Virus record (IMG/VR): IMGVR_UViG_3300045999_003534
Coordinates: 1 to 37,389 of that record
Origin: a virus
DNA: 37,389 bases
Reading direction: 5' to 3' (one strand)
Position 1 is the stretch's first letter. Each line of letters begins with the position of its first letter. Positions 29,891-36,631 of this stretch are shown piece by piece. The notes under the pieces were generated by a model. The model was given only the letters and a program-made list of their open reading frames with translations. It was not told the DNA's origin and ran no database searches. The position numbers and the translations under genes are program-made.

Positions 29891-30382
29891 ATGGATCTAG
29901 TCAACATACTAAAGTCTGTCGCCCCTGGTCTAGCCACAGTGGTTGCTGGCCCTTTAGGTGGTGCTGCGGTCAAGATGATTGCAGACAAGTTGGGTGTAGA
30001 AAATGAGGTCAATGCTGTTGCTCAGGCTATCGCTGGTGACCCAGATGCAGCCCGTAAGCTGGCAGAGATTGATCTAGCCCAGTTCAAAGCAGAAGCAGAG
30101 GACAGGCATAGTGCTAGGCAGATGCAAATTGCTGCTCTACAACAGGAAGACAAGGTAGCCAAAAACTTCATCTACTGGTACGCTTGGTACTGGGGAGTTG
30201 GCTCCACACTGTATTTCTTCTGCGTGACATTTCTGGAGATGCCGCAGGGTGGTCGGGACTTTGCCAACATCATCCTTGGATTTCTGTTGGGCACGGCGGT
30301 AGCAACCATCATCAGTTTTTTCTACGGCTCATCCAAGTCCAGCAAAGACAAGACTGACGCACTTGTAAAGGAGCTTGAATGA
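29891..30382 (+). CDS. Holin, 3TM-like family (163 aa)
   Basis: GAGGAA precedes ATG 29891; longer frames upstream overlap the previous gene. The first 90 residues are amphipathic (KSVAPGLATVVAGPLGGAAV), then a membrane segment at about 95-114 (YWYAWYWGVGSTLYFFCVTF) and another at 124-146 (FANIILGFLLGTAVATIISF), with a charged tail. This order matches 3TM-type holins found before phage endolysins. Holins form holes in the inner membrane so that endolysin can reach the wall. The stop overlaps the endolysin start (ATGA). Confidence 0.78.
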   Translation: MDLVNILKSVAPGLATVVAGPLGGAAVKMIADKLGVENEVNAVAQAIAGDPDAARKLAEIDLAQFKAEAEDRHSARQMQIAALQQEDKVAKNFIYWYAWYWGVGSTLYFFCVTFLEMPQGGRDFANIILGFLLGTAVATIISFFYGSSKSSKDKTDALVKELE

Positions 30383-30888
30383 AACACAATTGGGAAGAAG
30401 CACTCAAGCACGTACTCAAGTATGAGGGCGGCTATGTCAACCATCCTGCTGACCCTGGCGGGATGACCAACCTGGGGGTAACAAAACGTGTTTGGGAAGA
30501 ATGGACAGGCTCTCCTGCAACTGAGCAAGAAATGCGTAGTCTTACCCCTGATATGGTTGCTCCTCTTTACAAGAAGAGGTATTGGGATGCTGTTCGCGGG
30601 GACGACCTTCCTAGTGGCGTCGATCTTTGCGTGTTTGATTGTGCCGTTAACTCTGGTGTTGGTCGGGCTAGTAAATTTCTACAGCGAGTTGTTGGAGTAG
30701 GTCAGGACGGTCAGATCGGCCCTGCCACTCTTGCTGCTGTCGCCCAGAAGGAACCAGTAACCATCATCGCTGAGTTCTGTCATCACAGGGAATCCTTCCT
30801 GCGTGGACTAGATACCTTCGCCACATTTGGCAAGGGATGGATGCGTAGAGTTGATTCTGTTGAAACAGAGTCTAGGGAGTTAGCTTGA
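30379..30888 (+). CDS. Endolysin, glycoside hydrolase 108 family (169 aa)
   Basis: Residues 16-35 (EGGYVNHPADPGGMTNLGVT) are the hallmark of GH108 lysozyme-like endolysins; E16 is the catalytic candidate. The C-terminal half (about 80-160, FDCAVNSGVGRASKFLQRVV then DGQIGPATLAAV) resembles the peptidoglycan-binding part of that family. No signal peptide, so it depends on the upstream holin. Length is normal. The start overlaps the holin stop. Confidence 0.92.
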   Translation: MKHNWEEALKHVLKYEGGYVNHPADPGGMTNLGVTKRVWEEWTGSPATEQEMRSLTPDMVAPLYKKRYWDAVRGDDLPSGVDLCVFDCAVNSGVGRASKFLQRVVGVGQDGQIGPATLAAVAQKEPVTIIAEFCHHRESFLRGLDTFATFGKGWMRRVDSVETESRELA

Positions 30889-31118
30889 TGGCTAAGAAGA
30901 ATTTCCCAAACCTATCTGTAGGTAGAGGCGAGAAGCTGCCTGTAAGCAAGGGTGCTGGCCTGACTGCTAAGGGTCGTGCAAAGGCTAACAGAGCCACTGG
31001 TAGCAAGCTCAAAGCTCCTACAAAGTCTGGCCCTAGGCAGAAGGCTTTCTGTGCCAGAAGTAAGTCATGGACTGGTGAGCGCGGCAAAGCTGCTCGTAAA
31101 CGATGGGGATGCAGATAA
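30888..31118 (+). CDS. Small basic protein (76 aa), DUF6321-like
   Basis: ATG 30888 overlaps the endolysin stop (TGATG). The chain is Lys/Arg/Gly-rich with GAGLTAKGRAKANRATGSKL and an ending CARSKSWTGERGKAARKRWG. This pattern matches a small phage and bacterial family that I believe is DUF6321. The function is unknown. Strong basic charge points to nucleic-acid contact, possibly packaged in the virion. The stop overlaps the next start (TAATG). Confidence 0.72.
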   Translation: MAKKNFPNLSVGRGEKLPVSKGAGLTAKGRAKANRATGSKLKAPTKSGPRQKAFCARSKSWTGERGKAARKRWGCR

Positions 31119-31267
31119 TGGAATACACACCTAAAGAAAAGCGCGGCCTGTACTACAACATCAACCAGCGTAGGGCTGCTGGCCTTCCTCCGAAAAGACC
31201 TGGGCAAGCAGGATATCCCACTGCCCAAGCCTTTCGTAAGTCTGCTCGTACGGCTAAGAAGCGTTAG
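31118..31267 (+). CDS. Small basic protein (49 aa), last rightward gene
   Basis: ATG 31118 overlaps the upstream stop. The sequence is basic and Gly/Pro-rich (YYNINQRRAAGLPPKRPGQA, ending KSARTAKKR). Its last 14 bp overlap, tail to tail, the end of the minus-strand gene at 31254. No family recognised. Confidence 0.65.
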   Translation: MEYTPKEKRGLYYNINQRRAAGLPPKRPGQAGYPTAQAFRKSARTAKKR

Positions 31268-32009
31268 GCATCAGGCCACCTTCAAAGAGGTAGCTTCCGA
31301 AATGCCCCAGGTTGACCCAGGGTGCAGCGTAGATCTTTATGCCATGCTCACGGGCTTTCCAGCAGAAGTAGTAGTCTTCGCTGAGCAGGCGATCTAGTCC
31401 CGGCTCTATAGCGCAGGCAAAGTATTCTGTGATGCGGTCTATAGGCTGACCAGACAAAACCTTCACATCGTTGACGTAAGAAGGCAGATGCTCTTTCATC
31501 TTGAGCATGGCTTCTTTCTTGATGAGCATGAAGCCTGTACCACCGTTCCATATCTCTAGTGGCTCGTGCATAGGCACAGTGACTTCACCGTCATAGCCTA
31601 CGAGGTTGACAACCATGCTGCCTGTCTTGTTCTTGAGTTGGTCTACAGGAACACCCTCCTGTACTGCCTTCTCGACTGTGTGCCAGTTGATTTCCTTCTT
31701 AGGATAGATGCCGCAGATGATGTCCTTGTCTGCTCTGAGCATATGCACGATGTCAGCAGGATTGAACTTGATGTCTGCATCTATGAACATCAGGTGAGTC
31801 GCTGCTTCGTTCTGCATGAACTGGTGAGCCAGCAGGTTCCTGCCACGCTGGATGAGTGACTCGTTAAACAGGAATGAGACTGACAGTTCGATGTCGTTGT
31901 CAGTGAGAATCTTTGCAGTGGTGATGAGTGACTGCGTGAAGAATCCTGTGCATTGCCCACCATACATAGGTGTCGCCAGGAAGATGTGAGGTTTCTTTGC
32001 TTCTGTCAT
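31254..32009 (-). CDS. Glycosyltransferase-like protein (251 aa)
   Basis: The chain starts with a strand typical of GT-A folds (HIFLATPMYGGQCTGFF) and has the metal-binding DAD at 77-79 (MFIDADIKFNPADI). IWNGGTGFMLIKKEAM and SEDYYFCWKAREHGI fit the acceptor and ED-type catalytic region of GT2-like enzymes. Many phages carry such enzymes to modify their DNA, virion or the host surface. It is the last gene of the leftward block, behind a folded leader (32021-32078). The ribosome site is weak (GAAAG). Confidence 0.8.
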   Translation of the reverse strand: MTEAKKPHIFLATPMYGGQCTGFFTQSLITTAKILTDNDIELSVSFLFNESLIQRGRNLLAHQFMQNEAATHLMFIDADIKFNPADIVHMLRADKDIICGIYPKKEINWHTVEKAVQEGVPVDQLKNKTGSMVVNLVGYDGEVTVPMHEPLEIWNGGTGFMLIKKEAMLKMKEHLPSYVNDVKVLSGQPIDRITEYFACAIEPGLDRLLSEDYYFCWKAREHGIKIYAAPWVNLGHFGSYLFEGGLMPNAS

Positions 32010-32020
32010 TGTTTACTTTC

Positions 32021-32078
32021 TGAGTTAGGTGGAGGGGGATGCCAGCACCGTTGTCCCCCCGGTCAACGTCCTAACTCA
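32021..32078 (-). promoter_or_regulatory. Structured leader before the glycosyltransferase gene
   Basis: TGAGTTAGG (32021-32029) and CCTAACTCA (32070-32078) are perfect 9-bp arms. Inside, GGGGGA (32034-32039) can pair with TCCCCC (32054-32059). CGTTG (32049-32053) can instead pair with CAACG (32064-32068), which would exclude the first inner helix. The stem ends about 12 nt before the start codon at 32009. There is no U-run. It could regulate translation or be an RNase III site. Confidence 0.5.
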
Positions 32079-32080
32079 CC

Positions 32081-32263
32081 TCATTGCGAGGTTGCATCTG
32101 CTGGCTGACTAAGCTGCGCTACAGCATCCTCATAGCCGGATGTGTACGCGATGTTCCACAGTTGCTGTAGGCTCATGTTGACAAGGTTCTGCGAGTACTC
32201 GATAGCATTGCGTCCCTTGTCCACTGCCTTCTGTGATGGTTTGATTTCGATCTGTTGAGTCAT
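32081..32263 (-). CDS. Hypothetical protein (60 aa)
   Basis: The start overlaps the upstream stop (ATGA) with AGGATAG upstream. The chain is helical and polar (SQKAVDKGRNAIEYSQNLVN; YTSGYEDAVAQL). No family recognised. It is translated with the nuclease-like gene before it. Confidence 0.6.
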   Translation of the reverse strand: MTQQIEIKPSQKAVDKGRNAIEYSQNLVNMSLQQLWNIAYTSGYEDAVAQLSQPADATSQ

Positions 32264-32583
32264 GATATGTCTTCTATCCTCATTACGTACTTGTTTGTCT
32301 TTGCTGACTTGCGCCAGCCGTGAACTTCGATCCTGATACCAGCTTCTCTGACGAGAACCAGGGTGTCAGAGTCCATGATTTTCTTAATCCTGTCGCTGAC
32401 AGCAGAGGCTGTAACCTGCACTGCCAGGACTTCACCCTTGCGTATTGCTAGGATGTCACACCACCCCCAGAGGTCTTTCCTCTGCTTGGTAAAGCTGTTC
32501 CACTTCTCTACCACTTCGCAGTGATAGCCCTGCTCACGCAGGTAAGCGAGGCTCCTCTGTGTGGGTGATGTCTTCGTTGCCAT
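32260..32583 (-). CDS. PD-(D/E)XK-like nuclease family protein (107 aa), degenerate active site
   Basis: ATG 32583 overlaps the stop of the small secreted protein (TGATG), which fixes the start. Residues 7-25 (PTQRSLAYLREQGYHCEVVE) and WGWCDILAIRKGEVLAVQVT (39-58) follow the fold order of small VRR-NUC or resolvase-like nucleases: E24, D43 and then the motif normally (E/Q)xK, here Q56-V-T58. The missing lysine may mean altered or lost catalysis. It belongs to the recombination/DNA region. Confidence 0.65.
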   Translation of the reverse strand: MATKTSPTQRSLAYLREQGYHCEVVEKWNSFTKQRKDLWGWCDILAIRKGEVLAVQVTASAVSDRIKKIMDSDTLVLVREAGIRIEVHGWRKSAKTNKYVMRIEDIS

Positions 32584-32732
32584 CAATAGCAGTTAGTCGT
32601 GCAGTTGCCGAAATAGCAGCAAGTGGTACACGTAACCATACGGCCACCAGATGTGATGGTGTGGGTAGAGCATGATGCCCAGGCTCCTGTTGTCACGAGG
32701 GCAATGCTCATAGCTGCGAGAAACTTCTTCAT
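32583..32732 (-). CDS. Small secreted cysteine-rich protein (49 aa)
   Basis: ATG 32732 follows TGGAG at a good distance, and the stop overlaps the next start (TGATG). Residues 1-19 are a signal peptide (two Lys, hydrophobic AAMSIALVTTGAWA); cleavage after AWA is likely. The 30-residue mature part has six cysteines (C21, C35, C38, C39, C44, C48), and CTTCCYFGNCTTNC looks like a disulfide-rich knot. C21 in AWASC is not a good lipobox. A periplasmic role, such as blocking superinfection or acting on the envelope, is a guess. Confidence 0.65.
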   Translation of the reverse strand: MKKFLAAMSIALVTTGAWASCSTHTITSGGRMVTCTTCCYFGNCTTNCY

Positions 32733-32744
32733 GTTCAACTCCAG

Positions 32745-33050
32745 TTAAAAAGGTACGTCATCGTTGCGAGGGCGATATGCGTAGTCGCTCTTTTGCTTTT
32801 GGTAGCCAGACTGAACTTCGCGTGGAGTCTCTTTCTGTTTGCGACTCCAGTTGTTTTCAGACAGCGACAGGAGGTTGTACCCAAACGATGTCGGATGTTG
32901 CCAAGCGCTCAGCTTGAGCTTGTCTCCTGCCCTGTAGTCCATCTCCAGCACGATATAGCCACTGTAGTCAGGAGCTTTAGGATGCTTTCGCTTTTCTGGT
33001 GGTTCGAAATACATGACACCTTTTCCTGGCATCTCTTTGTGTTCACTCAT
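32745..33050 (-). CDS. SSB-like protein with DDVPF tail (101 aa)
   Basis: ATG 33050 follows AAAGGAAAAGT. The frame stays open to ATG 33188, and the extra 46 residues (SKSLDDKDIESLQRMLVRVG) look protein-like, so a longer form is possible. The body has KGVMYFEPPEKRK and GYIVLEMDYRAGDKLKLSAW, and the C-terminus ends in NDDVPF, like the acidic tips by which single-strand DNA-binding proteins recruit partners. It lies next to RecT, which supports a ssDNA role. I cannot confirm an OB fold. Confidence 0.65.
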   Translation of the reverse strand: MSEHKEMPGKGVMYFEPPEKRKHPKAPDYSGYIVLEMDYRAGDKLKLSAWQHPTSFGYNLLSLSENNWSRKQKETPREVQSGYQKQKSDYAYRPRNDDVPF

Positions 33051-33212
33051 ACTTTTCCTTTCATGGTTGATAGTGGTATCTGGCAAAGACCGACCCACCC
33101 TGACTAACATTCTCTGTAAAGATTCGATGTCCTTGTCGTCTAAAGACTTCGATATGTGCTGCAAGCCTCGTGTCCCTGTAAAGCTCATAAGACTGCTTCT
33201 GTGTCAGCGGCC

Positions 33213-34088
33213 CTACTTCCCGGAGATGTCCGAGAATTCTGGATCGTTTTGTAGCGAATCCATACTTGACGGGGACGGGTGGGGCTTTGGGCTAGACGGC
33301 CCTCCTGCCTTTACCACCTCCCCTTTCAGCTTAACCCTGTAGAGACTGCTAAAACCCTCTATAACCTCTTTATTTGCTTCATGTAGGGCTAGGTACTTTC
33401 CTTCTTTCTCAGAAGCTCCTAGCTTGCCAGACGAGGCGATACGACCTACCAGCCCTGAGTAGGCAGCAATCCAGTCATCTTCTGAGTGCAGACGGTTGTA
33501 GGGCTTGTCATTGCCGGGAACGTAGAGCGGGAATGCCCCGTCAGGTTCTTCGATGACGACAGGCTGTACGTCTACCCGCTCTACTGTTCCCATGTCTACA
33601 GTCTTAGTCTTAGGTGGCTCAAAGTCCTGCACCTCTTCTGGTGTGTAGACACCGACTACGCAGCCAGGGTAGACAGCGCGGATACCTTCTGACAGGCAAC
33701 GAGCGCGGAGCATGGCACGAGGGTAGTTACGCCAGTTGTCTTTATTGGCAATTCCTATCGACTTGGCCTGAGTCATAGTCCAGCTTACTTCTAGACTGCC
33801 GCCAGCAGGGTGAGAGAACACGCCTGTGACCTCTGCATCTGTGTAGACCTTCCAGTTCACAGTGCCACCTGCTTGCTGGAACCTAGCTAGCATTGCGTCT
33901 GCTTTCAGAGCAGGACGACCTTGGATGACATGGTAGTCACGCATAGCCACAGCAGGGTGCATATTCTCTGCTTGACACAGCAGCATGATAGACATCGCTT
34001 CTTCTGGTGTTTTGAACCCGAACAGCTTTGACTTAGCTGCGACTATGCCCATGCTCTCAATGTCTGAGAAAGGTACGATATTGCTCAC
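33213..34088 (-). CDS. recT: RecT-family single-strand annealing protein (291 aa)
   Basis: GTG 34088 overlaps the upstream stop (GTGA) with AGGAG upstream. Family signatures follow in order: SKLFGFKTPEEAMSIMLLCQ (19-38), HPAVAMRDYHVIQGRPALKA (44-63), WTMTQAKSIGI and YPRAMLRARCLSEGIRAVYP. RecT proteins anneal complementary ssDNA and work with a 5'-3' exonuclease, here at 34544-35443. The C-terminal 90 residues are charged and variable. Such pairs repair and concatenate phage DNA, and can also swap genes with relatives. Confidence 0.93.
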   Translation of the reverse strand: MSNIVPFSDIESMGIVAAKSKLFGFKTPEEAMSIMLLCQAENMHPAVAMRDYHVIQGRPALKADAMLARFQQAGGTVNWKVYTDAEVTGVFSHPAGGSLEVSWTMTQAKSIGIANKDNWRNYPRAMLRARCLSEGIRAVYPGCVVGVYTPEEVQDFEPPKTKTVDMGTVERVDVQPVVIEEPDGAFPLYVPGNDKPYNRLHSEDDWIAAYSGLVGRIASSGKLGASEKEGKYLALHEANKEVIEGFSSLYRVKLKGEVVKAGGPSSPKPHPSPSSMDSLQNDPEFSDISGK

Positions 34089-34351
34089 TTCACTTCTCCT
34101 GCGTCTTTGGTTTGTGCTTTGAAGATTGCAAACTCAGCGTTAGTCTGTATGCCTACCTCTATAGTGATTTTCAGAGGAGGGTTTGCATCCATCCAGATTG
34201 GCATGATGACTTGTCTGGCGTCCATGTCTTTGCCAGCTTCCTTGAAAGCCTTCCTGTTGACTTCTAAGATTGCTTGAGCGGCAAGGTAAAGGACATGGAT
34301 AGGGTTCTTGTCAGGACTGCGAACCTTAACTGTTGATTTGCTACAAGTCAT
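34085..34351 (-). CDS. Hypothetical protein (88 aa) between Exo and RecT genes
   Basis: The start overlaps the upstream stop (ATGA), and the stop overlaps the RecT start. Residues 14-40 form a helix (DKNPIHVLYLAAQAILEVNR), and ITIEVGIQTNAEFAIF is a beta stretch. No family recognised. Coupled translation on both sides suggests co-production with the recombination proteins. Confidence 0.65.
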   Translation of the reverse strand: MTCSKSTVKVRSPDKNPIHVLYLAAQAILEVNRKAFKEAGKDMDARQVIMPIWMDANPPLKITIEVGIQTNAEFAIFKAQTKDAGEVK

Positions 34352-34533
34352 TTCTTCTCTCCTCTACGAATGGTCTTCCTTCCCGGCTTGAGCCTGGGTG
34401 AACCGTCCTTGCACCTGCCGTACGGTGCTGGCAGCATGAGCCTGTCCAAGCACTGACGCATATAGTCGTAGCTACCTTTTAACTTGTTGATTTCAGAAAA
34501 GATTGCATCCTTCTCTGCTTTAGAGATAAACAT
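34348..34533 (-). CDS. Hypothetical basic protein (61 aa)
   Basis: ATG 34533 follows AAGGAGGTTTCC, the shared strong leader of this block. N-terminal helix (KAEKDAIFSEINKLKGSYDY) is followed by a basic tail (SPRLKPGRKTIRRGEKK) that could bind nucleic acid. No family recognised. Confidence 0.65.
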   Translation of the reverse strand: MFISKAEKDAIFSEINKLKGSYDYMRQCLDRLMLPAPYGRCKDGSPRLKPGRKTIRRGEKK

Positions 34534-34543
34534 GGAAACCTCC

Positions 34544-35443
34544 TTACTTGATTAAGAACTTGCGTGGGCCTGGGACTTCACGCATGAATTGCTTGTAGAT
34601 GTCAGGCATGGATTGCTGGAAGAGCTTGGCATCAAACTTCATGCTGGCCTTGTCGTTCTTCCATGTCGCCAGGACATTACCTGCAATGTCTACGAGCGCG
34701 GCTCTGTTGCCCATACGCTCCTGTATCTTTGCTTTTAGCTTGTCCTCTTCTGTCTCTAGTTGCTTGCGCTCTGCGTTGACGCGAAACAGCAGGCTAGCCA
34801 GTTCTTCTAGCGTAGAGTCGGCCAGGACGGTTGTGTCTGGCACTGACGTAGGGAACATGAGCTTAGCTTCTTCTGAGCTAGATGGTGGCAGAGGCTGTCT
34901 AGTCTGAACGTGTCCCCAGTAGACTGCCATCTGCTTGATTAGCTCGTCTTTCTGTTCGTCAGCGATTGTGAAAGGCGCGAGGAAGAACTCTTGACCGCCG
35001 AATAGGACAGCCAGATACATCTTCCTAACACCGAACACCGCAGCTTCGTGTACAAGTTGCGCCATGTCAGCAGCAGGTATGACTCCAGCTTCCGCATCAA
35101 ACTTACTACGCACAGCAGCGTTGTAGTTCTTGCATTCAACCAGAATCGTCTGACCATCTTGCACCCCGGCAAAGTCAAAGTGGCTACGCAACCAAGACTC
35201 TTTCGGGTGAGTCCTGAACTCTTCTACCTTTGTAAGCTGTACGCCTAGCTTCTGCTCAGCAAGCCTGCCGATAACAGGCTCCATCACATGACCCATCTGC
35301 ACAGCCTCGTTGTCAGACAGGTCTTCTACCTCCATCATGTCGAGCTTTTGGAGGATGACTTCGTTAGCTTTGCCGTTGACAGCCCTGCGGGTATCGCCTG
35401 ACCACCATGCTTGTTTACGGAATGAGTGGTCAAAGTCCGACAT
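34544..35443 (-). CDS. YqaJ-type exonuclease (299 aa)
   Basis: AAGGAGG stands before ATG 35443. The PD-(D/E)XK core of lambda Exo/YqaJ proteins is visible: E55 (MGHVMEPVIG), D90 (WLRSHFDFAG) and E103-C-K105 (ILVECKNYN), then the helix AQLVHEAAVFGVRKMYLAVL. These enzymes resect dsDNA 5'-3' to expose ssDNA for a RecT partner. Residues 215-260 form a coiled-coil (ERKQLETEEDKLKAKIQERM), not usual in minimal family members. The start lies 14 bp inside the previous gene. Confidence 0.88.
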   Translation of the reverse strand: MSDFDHSFRKQAWWSGDTRRAVNGKANEVILQKLDMMEVEDLSDNEAVQMGHVMEPVIGRLAEQKLGVQLTKVEEFRTHPKESWLRSHFDFAGVQDGQTILVECKNYNAAVRSKFDAEAGVIPAADMAQLVHEAAVFGVRKMYLAVLFGGQEFFLAPFTIADEQKDELIKQMAVYWGHVQTRQPLPPSSSEEAKLMFPTSVPDTTVLADSTLEELASLLFRVNAERKQLETEEDKLKAKIQERMGNRAALVDIAGNVLATWKNDKASMKFDAKLFQQSMPDIYKQFMREVPGPRKFLIK

Positions 35444-35672
35444 TGCCGTCCTCCTTGGCTACCCAATACTTGCCTTCAGAGCCACAGAAGGACTCGCCAG
35501 GAGTCGCGTAGGACGATCTTACGACCCTGGCCCACTGGAACTGTCGCCCGTCCTCCCAGGCTCCGGTTACAGGGTCACGTTTACCGTCTACACGGCTGCA
35601 CAGCCCCAGGTCAGGGCGATGTTCCAGCTTGTCTTGCAGGACAAAGTTGGCACAGTTAACACAGAATTTCAT
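35430..35672 (-). CDS. Cysteine-rich small protein (80 aa)
   Basis: GGAGGTTTCC precedes ATG 35672. MKFCVNCANFVLQD, GLCSRVDGKRDPVTG and ESFCGSEGKYW give at least four cysteines in a layout common to small phage zinc-binding proteins. Function unknown. It is the first gene after the promoter candidate at 35706-35734 and leads the recombination cluster. Confidence 0.7.
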   Translation of the reverse strand: MKFCVNCANFVLQDKLEHRPDLGLCSRVDGKRDPVTGAWEDGRQFQWARVVRSSYATPGESFCGSEGKYWVAKEDGNVGL

Positions 35673-35705
35673 GGAAACCTCCAGTTGAGTTAGGATGAGA
35701 TGAGA

Positions 35706-35734
35706 AGATTAGATGATTAGAAGTGGCTTGTCAA
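35706..35734 (-). promoter_or_regulatory. Leftward promoter candidate before the recombination cluster
   Basis: TTGACA (35734-35729, perfect) is followed after 17 bp by TAATCT (35711-35706, three of six). The -35 overlaps the end of the 35731-35985 gene. The leader to the next start is about 30 nt. The weak -10 suggests it needs help from an activator or is not used. Confidence 0.4.
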
Positions 35735-35985
35735 GTGTTTATTTTTCCTTTCGTTGCTTCTTGTTTACTTGCTCTCATTCTGAGCTTGGTCTGACCCTCC
35801 GCAGGCAACAGCTCTTCTGCCATGACCTGCCTGCCACCAATCACATAGCTGACTCTGCCATATCTGTTCATCGTTACCTTCTCAACAATCCCTAAAAACG
35901 GCTCACCAAGCCACGTAAAAGGATAAACAGGCACAGTCTCTCCAATCTTGCAGTAAACTTTTTTCCAGTCAATCTCGTGCCTCAT
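35731..35985 (-). CDS. Hypothetical protein (84 aa)
   Basis: GGGGG about 6 nt before ATG 35985 is the ribosome site, and the start overlaps the upstream stop (ATGA). The body is beta-like (GETVPVYPFTWLGEPFLGIV; GRVSYVIGGRQV) with a basic C-terminus (SKQEATKGK). No family recognised. Confidence 0.6.
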   Translation of the reverse strand: MRHEIDWKKVYCKIGETVPVYPFTWLGEPFLGIVEKVTMNRYGRVSYVIGGRQVMAEELLPAEGQTKLRMRASKQEATKGKINT

Positions 35986-36206
35986 ACTTGCCCCCTTGCT
36001 CTGATGGCTTGGTTAATTTCCTCGGCGTTGTTGTCACTAATACAAAGACCCGTAACGATGCGGCAAACTGCCTCGCGCTCGTCAGCCCGGACAAGGGCGG
36101 CAAAGCTCTTAAGCTCCTCCCAATCGCACAGCAAAAGCTCGTCACCGTTGTCGTCAAATTTGTAAAACCCAGCCTCCAGCGCCATTGCAATGATGTCTTC
36201 TTTCAT
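35982..36206 (-). CDS. Small helical protein (74 aa), related to the next gene upstream
   Basis: AGGGGACAAGC precedes the ATG, which overlaps the upstream stop. MKEDIIAMALEAGFYKFDDN, then ALVRADEREAVCRIV and an RARGQV end. The elements (D/E)-IIA-(L/M)-x-x-EA and ADEREA recur in the 36203-36409 product, so the two are likely related. This is a frequent type of early phage protein in betaproteobacterial hosts. Function unknown. Confidence 0.65.
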   Translation of the reverse strand: MKEDIIAMALEAGFYKFDDNGDELLLCDWEELKSFAALVRADEREAVCRIVTGLCISDNNAEEINQAIRARGQV

Positions 36207-36409
36207 GCTTGTCCCCTTTTTCTGATGGTTTTTGCTTCCATATCACGCACAGCGTCCATCAATTCGTTCGCGCCGGTCTTGCGCGACTCAATCAGCTTCG
36301 CACACGCCTCGCGCTCGGCTCTAGCTCCTGCTGTCAGGCCCATCTGGTAAGCCTTCTCTACGGCTTCCATCGTCAGTGCGATGATTTCATCTTTGAGTGT
36401 GTCAGTCAT
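36203..36409 (-). CDS. Small helical protein (68 aa), related to the 35982-36206 product
   Basis: The site before ATG 36409 is weak (GGGTGA). Sequence: DEIIALTMEAVEKAYQ, ARAEREACAKLIESRK, ending RKRGQA. The shared ending RGQA/RGQV with its neighbour arises because both stop regions encode the ribosome site of the following gene (GGGGACAAG or GGGGGCAAG). Function unknown. Confidence 0.65.
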   Translation of the reverse strand: MTDTLKDEIIALTMEAVEKAYQMGLTAGARAEREACAKLIESRKTGANELMDAVRDMEAKTIRKRGQA

Positions 36410-36415
36410 GGCAAG

Positions 36416-36631
36416 TCACCCGTTGCTGTCAGGCACATATCCAGGATGTTCCGGGGCAAGGACTGTCCGTCTTTCACGCTGTCCAGCATCTTGTTCGCTG
36501 TCGATCTGTCGTATGACAAACCTCTCACGGATGTGCATAGCCTCGTTGTACCTGTGCATCCACTTGATGTCTGCTGAGTCTTTGTATCGTTGACGCAGTT
36601 CTGTGATTCGTTCATCTAGAAACTCTTTCAT
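36416..36631 (-). CDS. Hypothetical helical protein (71 aa)
   Basis: AAGGATGAAGACAA precedes the ATG, which overlaps the upstream stop (ATGA). MKEFLDERITELRQRYKDSA and KWMHRYNEAMHIRERFVI form charged helices; the C-terminus is loop-like (PEHPGYVPDSNG). A competing frame at 36406-36615 looks like a shadow. No family recognised. Confidence 0.65.
   Translation of the reverse strand: MKEFLDERITELRQRYKDSADIKWMHRYNEAMHIRERFVIRQIDSEQDAGQRERRTVLAPEHPGYVPDSNG

Noticed and set aside
36406-36615. Alternative minus-strand frame overlapping 36416-36631
   Set aside because: It overlaps almost fully with a frame that has a better ribosome site and a coupled start, and its composition looks like a shadow.
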